Shown here piece by piece: positions 52,301 to 60,814 of a DNA stretch of 64,000 nucleotides (position 1 is the stretch's first letter; every line of letters starts with the position of its first letter). A program made the translations under genes and the position numbers. The notes under the pieces were generated by a model that ran no database searches, was not told where the DNA came from, and saw only the letters and a program-made list of their open reading frames with translations. The stretch comes from Parabacteroides chongii (GTDB taxonomy: Bacteria > Bacteroidota > Bacteroidia > Bacteroidales > Tannerellaceae): assembly GCF_029581355.1 (NCBI RefSeq), contig NZ_CP120849.1, positions 3,938,501-4,002,500 on the forward strand. Direction: 5' to 3'.

Positions 52301-54745
52301 ATGAAAGCAACTCTCGAAAGAATATTCTCATCCTTTGTAACAACGATCGTTTTGTTACTTCTTTATGGTTTTGGTCTGGCTGTTGCCACTTTTATTGAAA
52401 AGTATCATGGTACGGCTGCTGCCAAAGCGATGATTTATTATTCTCCTTTATTCTTTTTGTTGCAATTTCTTTTAGTCGCTAATTTTCTCGTCATTGCTGT
52501 TAAGTATCAGTATTTAAAACTCCGCAGATGGGGTTTGATGCTCGTTCATACTTCCTTTATTATTATCCTTCTTGGCGCCCTTACTTCTTTCCAGTTCGGT
52601 GAAGAAGGAATCCTTCATATCCGCGAAGGAGAATCAACAGATCAGATAGCAGTCCGCCAGGGCGATCTGACTACTTTCCATACCTTACCTTTCACTGTGG
52701 AACTGGAGAAATTTACTTTGACCCGCTATCCTGGTTCGTCCAGCCCGTCTTCCTACGAAAGCGAATTGCTGGTACATGTAGATGGTCAGACACGTCGCGA
52801 ACGGGTATTTATGAATAACGTATTAGATATAAAAGGCTACCGTTTCTTCCAGGCTTCTTACGATCCGGATGAACAGGGTACCGTACTTTCCGTCAACCGT
52901 GATGTGGCAGGACGGAACATAACGTATACCGGTTACCTGCTGTTGGTGATCGGACTTATTATTTCCTTGGTAGGGAAGAACTCCCGTTTTATGGCGTTGA
53001 GCCGTCGTTTAAAGGAGCTGCGTTCTGTTGCTCAATCGGCAACCATGATCCTTGCGTTACTGGCTTTATCGGTATCGGTGGACGCAAAAAAAGAAACTTC
53101 GCCCATGCTGGATGCCGTGCAGAAATATGCGGTATCTCCGGAACATGCGGCAAAATTCGGGGCATTGCCCATTCAGTCCCATAGTGGACGTATGATGCCT
53201 ATCAATACATTCTCTTCGGAGATCCTGCGCAAACTGCACAAAGCGGATAAGATCGGTAAATTAAATTCCGATCAGTTCCTGTTGAGCCTGCTGGCTATGC
53301 CGGACATGTGGATGCGTGTACCTTTCATCGCTTTATCCAATCCGGAGCTGGCAAATTATTATGATTTGACAGACGGTGAATGTGCTTATCTGCAGGTGTT
53401 CGATAAGAATGGAGATTATAAATTACAGGAAAAGCTGGAAGAAGCCTATAACAAGATGCCTGCCCAGCGTACCCGTTTCGATAAAGACTTGCTTAAACTC
53501 GATGAGCAGATCAATATATTTCATCAGCTGATCAATTACCAGATGCTGAATCTGTTTCCGAAAGAGGACGATCCTAATCATAAATGGTATGCTGCCGGTG
53601 ACGATCTGTCTGCATTTACAGGGAAAGACTCCATGTTCGTTTCCCGTATTATGGGATGGTATCTGGCAGAAGTGCAGGATGCCTTGCAGAAAGGTGACTG
53701 GTCGAAGGCTGACGAGGTGATCGATATGATCGGCACGTATCAGCAGGCAAAGAACAAGACACTCGATATCTCGGCTAAAAGGATTGAAGCTGAGCTTAAA
53801 TATAATAAGATGGATGTATTCCGTCAGTGTAAGATAGGTTATCTGATCCTGGGCGGTTTGTTGCTGGTCCTTTCGTTCGTTATGCTGTTCAAGCAGCAGA
53901 AGTGGATGAAGTTCGGTATCTGGATATTGGGGGTAGGGGTGTTGCTCGTATTTACTTACCATATGTATGGAATGGGGATGCGCTGGTATATCGGCGGATA
54001 TGCACCGTGGAGTAATTCATACGAAACAATGGTGTATGTGGCCTGGGCAACTGTCCTGGCTGGTTTGTTATTCGTGCGCCGCAGTACGGTGACCTTTGCA
54101 CTGGCTACTTTGTTCGGTGGAATTATCCTGTTCGTTTCCGGACTGAACTGGATGGATCCGGAGATCAACCCGCTGGTTCCCGTATTGAAATCGCCGTGGC
54201 TGATGTTCCATGTGGCTGTTATTGTGGCTGCATATGGTTTCTTCGGTATCAGTTGCCTGATCGGACTGACCAATCTGGTACTAACAAGTATTGCCGGAAA
54301 GAAAAATACAGCCTTGCTGAAAGCCCGTATCAAAGAATTGACCATCGTAAACGAAATGGCGCTTTGGGTCGGTTTGGCGTTGATGACGGTCGGAACTTTC
54401 CTGGGAGCTGTGTGGGCAAACGAATCATGGGGACGTTACTGGGGATGGGACCCGAAAGAAACATGGGCACTGATCACGATGGTGGTGTATGCGGTCGTTA
54501 CTCACCTGCATCTGGTAAAACGCTGGTATAGCGACTGGCTGTTTAACCTTTGCTCGGTAGTGGCTTTCTCTTCTGTCCTGATGACATTCTTCGGAGTGAA
54601 TTATTTCCTGAGCGGAATGCATTCATACGGACAGAACGACAATGTACACGGAATCTTTACATATCTCTATATGGTTGGAATCGTAGTGGTGATTTTGGGG
54701 ATATTATCGAGAATCGGGTATAATAAGATAAAGGAAAATGAATGA
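52301..54745 (+). CDS. Fused CcsB-CcsA (ResB-ResC) cytochrome c haem-attachment protein
   Basis: An 814-residue inner membrane protein joining a ResB/CcsB half (N-terminal helices and a periplasmic domain) with a CcsA/ResC half. The haem-handling WWD motif WANESWGRYWGWDPKETW (~705-722) lies in the C-terminal part, with conserved His in HLHLVKRW and elsewhere. System II fused CcsBA is enough to export haem and ligate it to CxxCH motifs outside the membrane. Its place directly after two genes with CxxCH motifs strongly suggests a dedicated role, although other c-type cytochromes such as NrfA may share it. Confidence 0.93.
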   Translation: MKATLERIFSSFVTTIVLLLLYGFGLAVATFIEKYHGTAAAKAMIYYSPLFFLLQFLLVANFLVIAVKYQYLKLRRWGLMLVHTSFIIILLGALTSFQFGEEGILHIREGESTDQIAVRQGDLTTFHTLPFTVELEKFTLTRYPGSSSPSSYESELLVHVDGQTRRERVFMNNVLDIKGYRFFQASYDPDEQGTVLSVNRDVAGRNITYTGYLLLVIGLIISLVGKNSRFMALSRRLKELRSVAQSATMILALLALSVSVDAKKETSPMLDAVQKYAVSPEHAAKFGALPIQSHSGRMMPINTFSSEILRKLHKADKIGKLNSDQFLLSLLAMPDMWMRVPFIALSNPELANYYDLTDGECAYLQVFDKNGDYKLQEKLEEAYNKMPAQRTRFDKDLLKLDEQINIFHQLINYQMLNLFPKEDDPNHKWYAAGDDLSAFTGKDSMFVSRIMGWYLAEVQDALQKGDWSKADEVIDMIGTYQQAKNKTLDISAKRIEAELKYNKMDVFRQCKIGYLILGGLLLVLSFVMLFKQQKWMKFGIWILGVGVLLVFTYHMYGMGMRWYIGGYAPWSNSYETMVYVAWATVLAGLLFVRRSTVTFALATLFGGIILFVSGLNWMDPEINPLVPVLKSPWLMFHVAVIVAAYGFFGISCLIGLTNLVLTSIAGKKNTALLKARIKELTIVNEMALWVGLALMTVGTFLGAVWANESWGRYWGWDPKETWALITMVVYAVVTHLHLVKRWYSDWLFNLCSVVAFSSVLMTFFGVNYFLSGMHSYGQNDNVHGIFTYLYMVGIVVVILGILSRIGYNKIKENE

Positions 54746-54778
54746 ATTATTAATATACAAGTTTAACATTAAATTTTA

Positions 54779-55105
54779 ATGATCATGAGAACTTATAATC
54801 ATGTAGGTATCCTTACCAACGAACAGAAAGAAGGTGCAATGTTCAACGAAGGCTTGAACGTATGGTTAACCGATTACAGCAAGAGTCCTAACAAGATCGA
54901 ATTTCTGAAATTTGACGATCCTGCTGCCAGCTGCTTGCCTGATCTGGTTAAAACGAATGGTCATATCGCTTACACGGTTCCTTCATTGGAAGAAGCGCTG
55001 AAAGATGCAAAAGTTATCTTCGGTCCGGCTGTATGCGACGAACATCTTACTATTGCTTTCATCGAAGAAGAAGGCATCGCTATCGAATTAATGGAAATTA
55101 AATAA
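54779..55105 (+). CDS. VOC superfamily (glyoxalase-like) small protein
   Basis: A 108-residue protein with the VOC pattern: RTYNHVGILTNEQKEGA with the first His, HIAYTVPSLEEALKDAK with a second His, and IAFIEEEGIAIELMEIK ending on the conserved Glu. A single VOC module of this size probably dimerises to form a metal site. Members include epimerases, lyases and glyoxalases. In this cluster it could isomerise or cleave a ketose-like intermediate. ATG codons at 54779 and 54785 are both possible starts. Confidence 0.75.
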   Translation: MIMRTYNHVGILTNEQKEGAMFNEGLNVWLTDYSKSPNKIEFLKFDDPAASCLPDLVKTNGHIAYTVPSLEEALKDAKVIFGPAVCDEHLTIAFIEEEGIAIELMEIK

Positions 55106-55126
55106 TTTATAAACCTAAAACGAAAC

Positions 55127-55133
55127 AAGGAGG
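55127..55133 (+). promoter_or_regulatory. Strong Shine-Dalgarno before dhaK
   Basis: AAGGAGG nine bases before the ATG at 55143; unusually good for this phylum. Confidence 0.55.
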
Positions 55134-55142
55134 AAAAACACC

Positions 55143-56159
55143 ATGGCAGAAATTAAGACTAAATTTATAAATGATCCTGAACAAATAACTCCGGAATTGC
55201 TGGAAGGTTATGTACTGGCTTATCCTGACCAGGTTAAACTGGCTGGAGAAAATATCGTAGTACGTGCAAATCCGAAAAGCGAAGATAAAGTAGCTATCGT
55301 TACTTTGGGCGGTTCCGGTCACGAACCTGCATTGAGCGGTTTCGTTGGCGACGGTATGCTGGACTGCTCTGTAGTGGGCGACGTATTCGCAGCTCCGGGT
55401 GCACAGCGTCTGTTCCAGGCTTTGCAGTTGATGAAACGTGAAGCCGGTATCCTGTTGGTTGTATTGAACCATTCTGGTGACGTGATGAGTGCAAACATGG
55501 CATGCCAGTTGGCAGAACGCGTAGGTATCAAAGTAAAACAGATCCTGACTCATGATGATATCAGTGCAGGTATCGGTGCACCGACAGAAGATCGTCGTGG
55601 TCTGGCTGGTTGCGTTCCTTTGTATAAAATCCTGGGTGCTGCTGCAGACGAAGGCAAGTCTTTGGATGAATTGATCGAGATCGGCGAACGTTATAACGAA
55701 AAAGTAGCTACTTTGGCTGTTGCTATGCGCTCTTGTACACATCCGCAGAACAATGCTACAATCACTGACCTGCCTGCCGGTGTTATGGAAATCGGTATGG
55801 GACAGCACGGTGAAGGTGGTGGCGGTCAGAAACCGTTAGTATCTGCCGACGCTACAGCTGCTGAAATGGTTGATCTGCTTTGCCAGCAACTGCAGCCGAA
55901 AGCCGGTGATAAGATGATGCTTATCATTAATGGTGTAGGTGCAACTACTCACATGGAATTGAATATTATTTTCCGCAAAGCTTACAAAGAACTGGAAGCT
56001 CGTGGTTTGGAAGTAGTATTCGGCCGTATCCAGGAAATCCTGACAGTTCAGGAACAGGCTGGTTTCCAGATGATCATGGGTATTTTGGATGCAGACCACA
56101 TCGATTATTTGAAGAACAAGAGTGCAAACGCACCGTATTGGACAACTATTGGTAAATAA
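55143..56159 (+). CDS. dhaK: Dihydroxyacetone kinase-type substrate-binding subunit
   Basis: A 338-residue DhaK protein. TLGGSGHEPALSGFVGDGML and LVVLNHSGDVMSANMA are family signatures, and GMGQHGEGGGG carries the His (~222) that binds the carbonyl substrate covalently as a hemiaminal. DhaL is encoded next, 9 bases on, but no DhaM phosphotransfer partner is seen. The pair may thus be an ATP-dependent split kinase, as in erythrulose or apulose kinases, and not a PTS-dependent one. Substrate: a small ketose, identity not readable. Confidence 0.92.
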   Translation: MAEIKTKFINDPEQITPELLEGYVLAYPDQVKLAGENIVVRANPKSEDKVAIVTLGGSGHEPALSGFVGDGMLDCSVVGDVFAAPGAQRLFQALQLMKREAGILLVVLNHSGDVMSANMACQLAERVGIKVKQILTHDDISAGIGAPTEDRRGLAGCVPLYKILGAAADEGKSLDELIEIGERYNEKVATLAVAMRSCTHPQNNATITDLPAGVMEIGMGQHGEGGGGQKPLVSADATAAEMVDLLCQQLQPKAGDKMMLIINGVGATTHMELNIIFRKAYKELEARGLEVVFGRIQEILTVQEQAGFQMIMGILDADHIDYLKNKSANAPYWTTIGK

Positions 56160-56168
56160 ACAAATAAC

Positions 56169-56783
56169 ATGAAACAACTGACTATTGAGGCTTTCAAAGG
56201 TATGCTGAATAACGCCCTAACGCATATCAAAGCCCGCGAAGACGAATTTTCCAAACTGGATGCGGTAATCGGTGACGGCGATCACGGACAGGCTATCGTA
56301 ACTGCTTTCTCTGTTGTCGTTAAAGGCTCGGAAAAAGGAACGGAATTTAAATCTATGCTGAATGATATGGGATTTGGCGTAATGCTGGAAACCAGCGGAT
56401 CGACAAGTACCCTGTTAGGTGCATTCTTCCTTGGCATGAGCGACAGCGCTGCCGGAACCGAACTGGATGCCGAAGGTGTGAAGAAAATGTTTGCCGGCGG
56501 TCTTGCCAACGTGCAGAAACAGACAAAAGCACAACCGGGCGACAAAACGATGATGGACGCTTTGGTTCCTGCTATCGAAGCTATTCAGGCTTGTGAATCG
56601 GACGACATCAAGGAAATCATGACAGCTGGTGCCAACGCAGCTTTGGAAGGTGCAAAGAAAACAGTAGATATGAAAGCGAACTTCGGACGTGCCCGTAACT
56701 ACGGTGAACGTTCTATCGGTTATGCCGATAGCGGTGCTACATCATGGAGCTGCATGTTAGCCTCTTTTGCAGAAGCATTATAA
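56169..56783 (+). CDS. dhaL: Dihydroxyacetone kinase-type nucleotide-binding subunit
   Basis: A 204-residue DhaL protein with the ADP/Mg-binding motif DAVIGDGDHGQAIVTAF, ETSGSTSTLLGAFFLGMS, GDKTMMDALVPA and the terminal RSIGYADSGATSWSCML. It holds the nucleotide and transfers phosphate to the DhaK-bound ketose. Encoded directly after dhaK and before the aldolase, so phosphorylation and cleavage likely follow each other in the cytosol. Confidence 0.92.
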   Translation: MKQLTIEAFKGMLNNALTHIKAREDEFSKLDAVIGDGDHGQAIVTAFSVVVKGSEKGTEFKSMLNDMGFGVMLETSGSTSTLLGAFFLGMSDSAAGTELDAEGVKKMFAGGLANVQKQTKAQPGDKTMMDALVPAIEAIQACESDDIKEIMTAGANAALEGAKKTVDMKANFGRARNYGERSIGYADSGATSWSCMLASFAEAL

Positions 56784-56819
56784 TTGAATAATTCACTTTT
56801 TAATATAGAAAATAGAAAA

Positions 56820-57692
56820 ATGGCAGATTTAGATGATTTGAGAGAAGGCTCAAACTTCGGTTTAGGTGTTAACTCTCAACAACAAAGTTTCCATGTGAAG
56901 GGTGCTGAAAACCTTCCCTGGGGTATGAAAGATCGTTTATCCCGTATCTTCAACCCGAAGACAGGCAAAGCTGTAATGTTGGCATTCGATCATGGTTTCA
57001 TTATGGGACCGACTTCAGGTTTGGAACGTATCGACCTGAATATCGTACCGCTGATTGATTATGCTGATTGTATTATGTGTACACGCGGTATTCTTCAGTC
57101 TACTATCCCGACTACAACAAACAAACCAATCTGTTTGCGTTCGGATGCCGGAACATCTATTCTGACAGAACTGAATGACAATGTTCTGATCGATATAGAA
57201 GATGCTATCCGTATGAACGTTTCAGCTATGGCTGTTATGTTGGCTATCGGCGACGAAGCACATGAAGCTAAAACAATCGCAAACTTGTATAAGGCAGTAG
57301 ATAAAGGTACACGTTATGGTATTCCAGTAATGGGTGTAACTGCTGTCGGCAAACAGATGGCTCGCGATGCTCGTTATTTCGGTCTGGCTTCTCGTATCTG
57401 TGCTGAAAACGGTGCAAATATCGTGAAGACTTACTATTGCGAAGGTTTCGAAAAGGTTGTTGCCGCTACTCCGGTTCCTGTTGTGATCGCAGGTGGCAAG
57501 AAATTGCCAGAACTGGAAGCATTGGATCTGTGCTACAAAGCAATCAACGACGGTGCTGCCGGTGTGGATATGGGACGTAATGTATTCCAGTCTGAAAACC
57601 CGGTTGCTATGATTCAGGCTGTTCATGCAGTGGTTCATGACGGTTTGACTCCGCAGCAAGGATTTGAAATGTTCCAGGATTTATCTAAATAA
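56820..57692 (+). CDS. LsrF/DhnA-type class I aldolase or thiolase
   Basis: A 290-residue TIM-barrel protein of the DeoC/LacD/DhnA group. FDHGFIMGPTSGLERIDL, KPICLRSDAGTSIL and ENGANIVKTYYCEGFEKVV, with a Lys suited to Schiff-base formation, are visible; VPVVIAGGKKLPELEAL and GAAGVDMGRNVFQSENP form the phosphate-binding end. LsrF, a close relative, moves an acetyl group from a phosphorylated C5 diketone to CoA; others are fructose-1,6-bisphosphate aldolases. After DhaKL it probably cleaves the phosphorylated ketose. The ATG at 56820 is preferred; the frame extends to 56784 without a better start. Confidence 0.85.
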   Translation: MADLDDLREGSNFGLGVNSQQQSFHVKGAENLPWGMKDRLSRIFNPKTGKAVMLAFDHGFIMGPTSGLERIDLNIVPLIDYADCIMCTRGILQSTIPTTTNKPICLRSDAGTSILTELNDNVLIDIEDAIRMNVSAMAVMLAIGDEAHEAKTIANLYKAVDKGTRYGIPVMGVTAVGKQMARDARYFGLASRICAENGANIVKTYYCEGFEKVVAATPVPVVIAGGKKLPELEALDLCYKAINDGAAGVDMGRNVFQSENPVAMIQAVHAVVHDGLTPQQGFEMFQDLSK

Positions 57693-57706
57693 TTAATTAT
57701 ACTTCA

Positions 57707-57733
57707 AAGGGGCGGGGCGCTACTCTGCCCCTT
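57707..57733 (+). terminator. Probable terminator after the aldolase gene
   Basis: AAGGGGC / GCCCCTT hairpin followed by a weakly T-rich stretch, 15 bases after the stop. Confidence 0.55.
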
Positions 57734-57771
57734 GTTGTATCTGAATCATAACATAATACATAGAAATTGCC

Positions 57772-58659
57772 ATGAAGAAAATATTCACATTATTGTGCTC
57801 TGCTCTTTTCCTGCTTGCCGCTACATCCTGCCAGCAGAAGGCTCAGAAATTGTTGTTAGCCGGTTCCGGTTGGAATAAAGTCGTTATCATCGACAAGAAT
57901 ACCAAACAGATTGAATGGGAACATCCTTTGCAAAAAGGTTGGGAATGTAACTCGGCTGTAGCTACTCCGGACGGTAACATTTTGTTTGCTTATAAAAAAG
58001 GTGCGAAGCTGATCTCCCGCGATCAGAAGGAAATATGGAACATCGCTGCTCCTGATACTTGTGAAATGCAGACTGCACGTATCCTGCCTGACGGTAACTA
58101 CCTGCTGGCATGGTGCGGACACCCGGCTAAGATCATGGAAGTAAGCCCGAAGGGTGAAATTCTTTCTGAAACAGAATACGAAACAGGTATCGACCATCCG
58201 CATGCTCAGTTCCGCCAGGTGAATAAGAACAAGGCAGGCAACTACCTGATGCCTCTTTTCGCTACTTCTGAAGTGCGTGAAATATCTTCTGCCGGCGAAC
58301 TGGTTCGGACAACCAAGCTGGAAGGTACTCCGTATAGTACTGTATTGCTGGACAACGGCAATTATATGGTCGCTTGCGGTGACGGACATTCTTTGATGGA
58401 AGTAAATCTGGATAAGGGTGAAGTGATCCGTAAGATCGGTGCTAACGATATTGAAGGCGTTTCCCTGTTCTTCGTAGCCCAGTTGTTGCCTACGTCAAAC
58501 AACGGTCTGTATATCTGCAACTGGCAGGGACACGATCCGAGTGCAAAGGAATCGAACAATCCGCAGTTGATGGAGATCGACGGTAACAATAAAGTGATCT
58601 GGAGCTTGAATGATAATGACACATTTGGCATGATCTCTTCTGTTTGTCCGATCGACTAA
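57772..58659 (+). CDS. Beta-propeller lipoprotein
   Basis: A 295-residue protein with a lipoprotein signal (LLAATSC). Repeats of ~45 residues such as SAVATPDGNILFAYKKG, ARILPDGNYLLAWCG and TVLLDNGNYMVACGDG suggest a six- or seven-blade propeller of the PQQ-like/arylsulfotransferase-like type. It has no CxxCH motif. A scaffold or binding role in the periplasm beside the two haem proteins is possible. No specific function recognised. Confidence 0.7.
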   Translation: MKKIFTLLCSALFLLAATSCQQKAQKLLLAGSGWNKVVIIDKNTKQIEWEHPLQKGWECNSAVATPDGNILFAYKKGAKLISRDQKEIWNIAAPDTCEMQTARILPDGNYLLAWCGHPAKIMEVSPKGEILSETEYETGIDHPHAQFRQVNKNKAGNYLMPLFATSEVREISSAGELVRTTKLEGTPYSTVLLDNGNYMVACGDGHSLMEVNLDKGEVIRKIGANDIEGVSLFFVAQLLPTSNNGLYICNWQGHDPSAKESNNPQLMEIDGNNKVIWSLNDNDTFGMISSVCPID

Positions 58660-58660
58660 C

Positions 58661-58786
58661 AAGTTGACAATTGACAATTAACAGTTGACAGTTGACAGTT
58701 GACAAGTGACAGTTTGTTTCATGAAAATGAACCTATTCGGCTGAAAGCCGGAATAACTGTCAACTGTCACTTGTCGACTGTCAACT
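58661..58786 (+). repeat. TTGACA/TGTCAA inverted-repeat element
   Basis: The left side is a run of TTGACAATTGACA and AGTTGACAG units; the right side (58754-58786) is its reverse complement. The best arms are 58690-58714 and 58762-58786 (25 bases, one mismatch). The loop contains a small hairpin (CGGCTGAAAGCCG). It starts one base after the stop of the propeller gene. Confidence 0.85.
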
Positions 58787-58801
58787 ATTTATATATCTTT
58801 G
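58771..58801 (+). promoter_or_regulatory. Promoter of the symporter gene, -33 box inside the repeat
   Basis: TTG (58771-58773), a 20-base spacer and TATCTTTG (58794-58801) fit the consensus; the TTG is part of the right arm of the repeat. The ATG at 58835 follows 33 bases later. Confidence 0.6.
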
Positions 58802-58834
58802 CCAAACGTTAAACCTAAAAACAAAATCAATATC

Positions 58835-60781
58835 ATGAAATTGCAACCAATCGACATCTTTATCATCGGACTTTATCTGGTGGCAATGATCGTAATCGGA
58901 TTAATTCTGAAGAAAAGAGCGTCGAAAAACATGGACTCCTACTTCTTAGGAGGTAAAACTCTTCCTTTTTATATGTTAGGCTTGTCTAACGCATCCGGCC
59001 AGTTCGATATCTCTGGTACTATGTGGATGGTTACACTGGCCTTTATTTATGGAATTAAAAGTGCCTGGGTGCCCTGGCTGTGGCCGGTGTTCAACCAGAT
59101 CTTTCTGATGGTCTATCTTTCTGTATGGCTGCGCCGTTCGAATGTGCTGACAGGAGCTGAATGGATTCAGACACGTTTCGGAAAGAACAGAGGTGCTAGT
59201 TTGTCACACACAATTGTTGTTATCTATGCCCTGATCGGTGTGCTGGGATTCCTTAGCTACGGTTTTATCGGTGTGGGTAAGTTTATGGAAATATTCTTCC
59301 CCTGGGATTATGTTTCCCAGTTTGTTCCATTCGATATTCCGGCAGAATATGTGCCGCATGCCTACGGTATCTTCTTTACTGCTATTGCCACCATCTATGT
59401 GATGCTGGGCGGTATGCTGAGTATCGTGTGGACCGATGTGGTGCAGTTCGCCATAATGACGGTTGCTGGTATTACGATAGCCGTTATCGCTATGATGAAG
59501 GTAAGCCCGGAAATGCTGGCTTCTATCGTGCCTGCCGGATGGGACAGTCTGATGCCCGGATGGACGCTAGACTTGAAATGGACGGATATCTTCAGCGACG
59601 TGAATGAAAAGATTATGAATGACCAGTATGGCCTGTTTGGAATCTTTATTATGATGATGCTCTTTAAAGGAGTATTCAATAGTATGGCAGGTCCTGCGCC
59701 TAACTATGATATGCAGAAGATTCTTTCCTGCCGTAGCGGTAAAGAGGCTGCTTTGATGAGTGGTTCGGTTCCCGTAATCTTGCTGATCCCGCGTTATCTG
59801 ATGATCATGGGCTTCACGATTCTTGCCCTGGCTTTCTTCAAGGATTTGGATTTGACAACAAAGACAGGCGCGATCGACTTTGAGCTGATTCTTCCGAATG
59901 CAATCAACCAGTTCGTGCCCGTTGGCGTATGTGGTTTGTTGCTGGCGGGATTGCTGGCGGCGTTTATGTCTACTTTCGCTTCCACCGCTAATGCGGCTCC
60001 CGCTTATATTGTGAATGATATTTACAAGAAATATATCAATCCGAATGCCAGTAACAAGACGATGATCCGTGCCAGCTACATAGTGACAGTCGGCGTGGTG
60101 GTCGTTAGTGTTGTGATCGGATTCTTTGTAGAGAGTGTGAACTCCGTGCTGCAATGGATTACTTCGGCTCTGTACGGAGGTTATATTGCTGCTAACTTAT
60201 TGAAATGGCACTGGTGGCGTTTCAATGGTAACGGTTATTTTTGGGGAATGATCACAGGTATCCTGGCTGCTATGGTTTGTCCGTTTATCTTTGACGGTTA
60301 CACGATGGTGGACGGTCATTTCGTAGAAAGAGTAGGGGAATATGCCAACAATGCTCCGATGTTGCCGTTGTTCTACTTCCCGGTATTGCTGGTTGTGTCT
60401 TTGATCGGTTGTGTGGTCGGTACCTATTCCGCTCCTCCGGTAGAAGACGAGACACTTGAACGTTTCTATATTACCATACGTCCGTGGGGTTTCTGGAAGC
60501 CGGTTCACGATAAGGTGGTTGCCAAATATCCGCAGGTGAAAGCCAACAAAAACTTCAAACGTGATATGTTCAATGTGGCGATCGGTATTATTTGGCAGAT
60601 GTGCCTGACCATTATCCCGATGTATATCGTGATCCGTGAAGGTATGCCGTTGCTGACCAGTGTACTGATCCTTGCCATCACAACGCTTGTTCTGAAGAAG
60701 AACTGGTATGACAAGATGAGCAAAGATGAAGTGGAATATAATGAATTGATGAAAGAATTGAAATTGGACGAAAAGAAGTAA
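58835..60781 (+). CDS. Sodium:solute symporter (SSS family), sugar type
   Basis: A 648-residue inner membrane protein with 13-14 helices. MKLQPIDIFIIGLYLVAMIVIGL, then SYFLGGKTLPFYMLGLSNASGQFDIS, is typical of SSS proteins, with FMSTFASTANAAPAY in the Na-site region. It is the probable importer of the compound handled by this cluster or of the beta-mannoside used by the GH130 enzyme encoded next. The frame is open from 58799, but the promoter lies there, so 58835 is the start. GH130 follows after 33 bases. Confidence 0.92.
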   Translation: MKLQPIDIFIIGLYLVAMIVIGLILKKRASKNMDSYFLGGKTLPFYMLGLSNASGQFDISGTMWMVTLAFIYGIKSAWVPWLWPVFNQIFLMVYLSVWLRRSNVLTGAEWIQTRFGKNRGASLSHTIVVIYALIGVLGFLSYGFIGVGKFMEIFFPWDYVSQFVPFDIPAEYVPHAYGIFFTAIATIYVMLGGMLSIVWTDVVQFAIMTVAGITIAVIAMMKVSPEMLASIVPAGWDSLMPGWTLDLKWTDIFSDVNEKIMNDQYGLFGIFIMMMLFKGVFNSMAGPAPNYDMQKILSCRSGKEAALMSGSVPVILLIPRYLMIMGFTILALAFFKDLDLTTKTGAIDFELILPNAINQFVPVGVCGLLLAGLLAAFMSTFASTANAAPAYIVNDIYKKYINPNASNKTMIRASYIVTVGVVVVSVVIGFFVESVNSVLQWITSALYGGYIAANLLKWHWWRFNGNGYFWGMITGILAAMVCPFIFDGYTMVDGHFVERVGEYANNAPMLPLFYFPVLLVVSLIGCVVGTYSAPPVEDETLERFYITIRPWGFWKPVHDKVVAKYPQVKANKNFKRDMFNVAIGIIWQMCLTIIPMYIVIREGMPLLTSVLILAITTLVLKKNWYDKMSKDEVEYNELMKELKLDEKK

Positions 60782-60814
60782 CTTTGTATTGTCAAATTAA
60801 AACAAATCGATAAA

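Noticed and set aside
58661..58786. TTGACA units as sigma-70 -35 boxes
   Set aside because: Bacteroidetes do not use this box; the units are part of an inverted-repeat family that also occurs inside genes.
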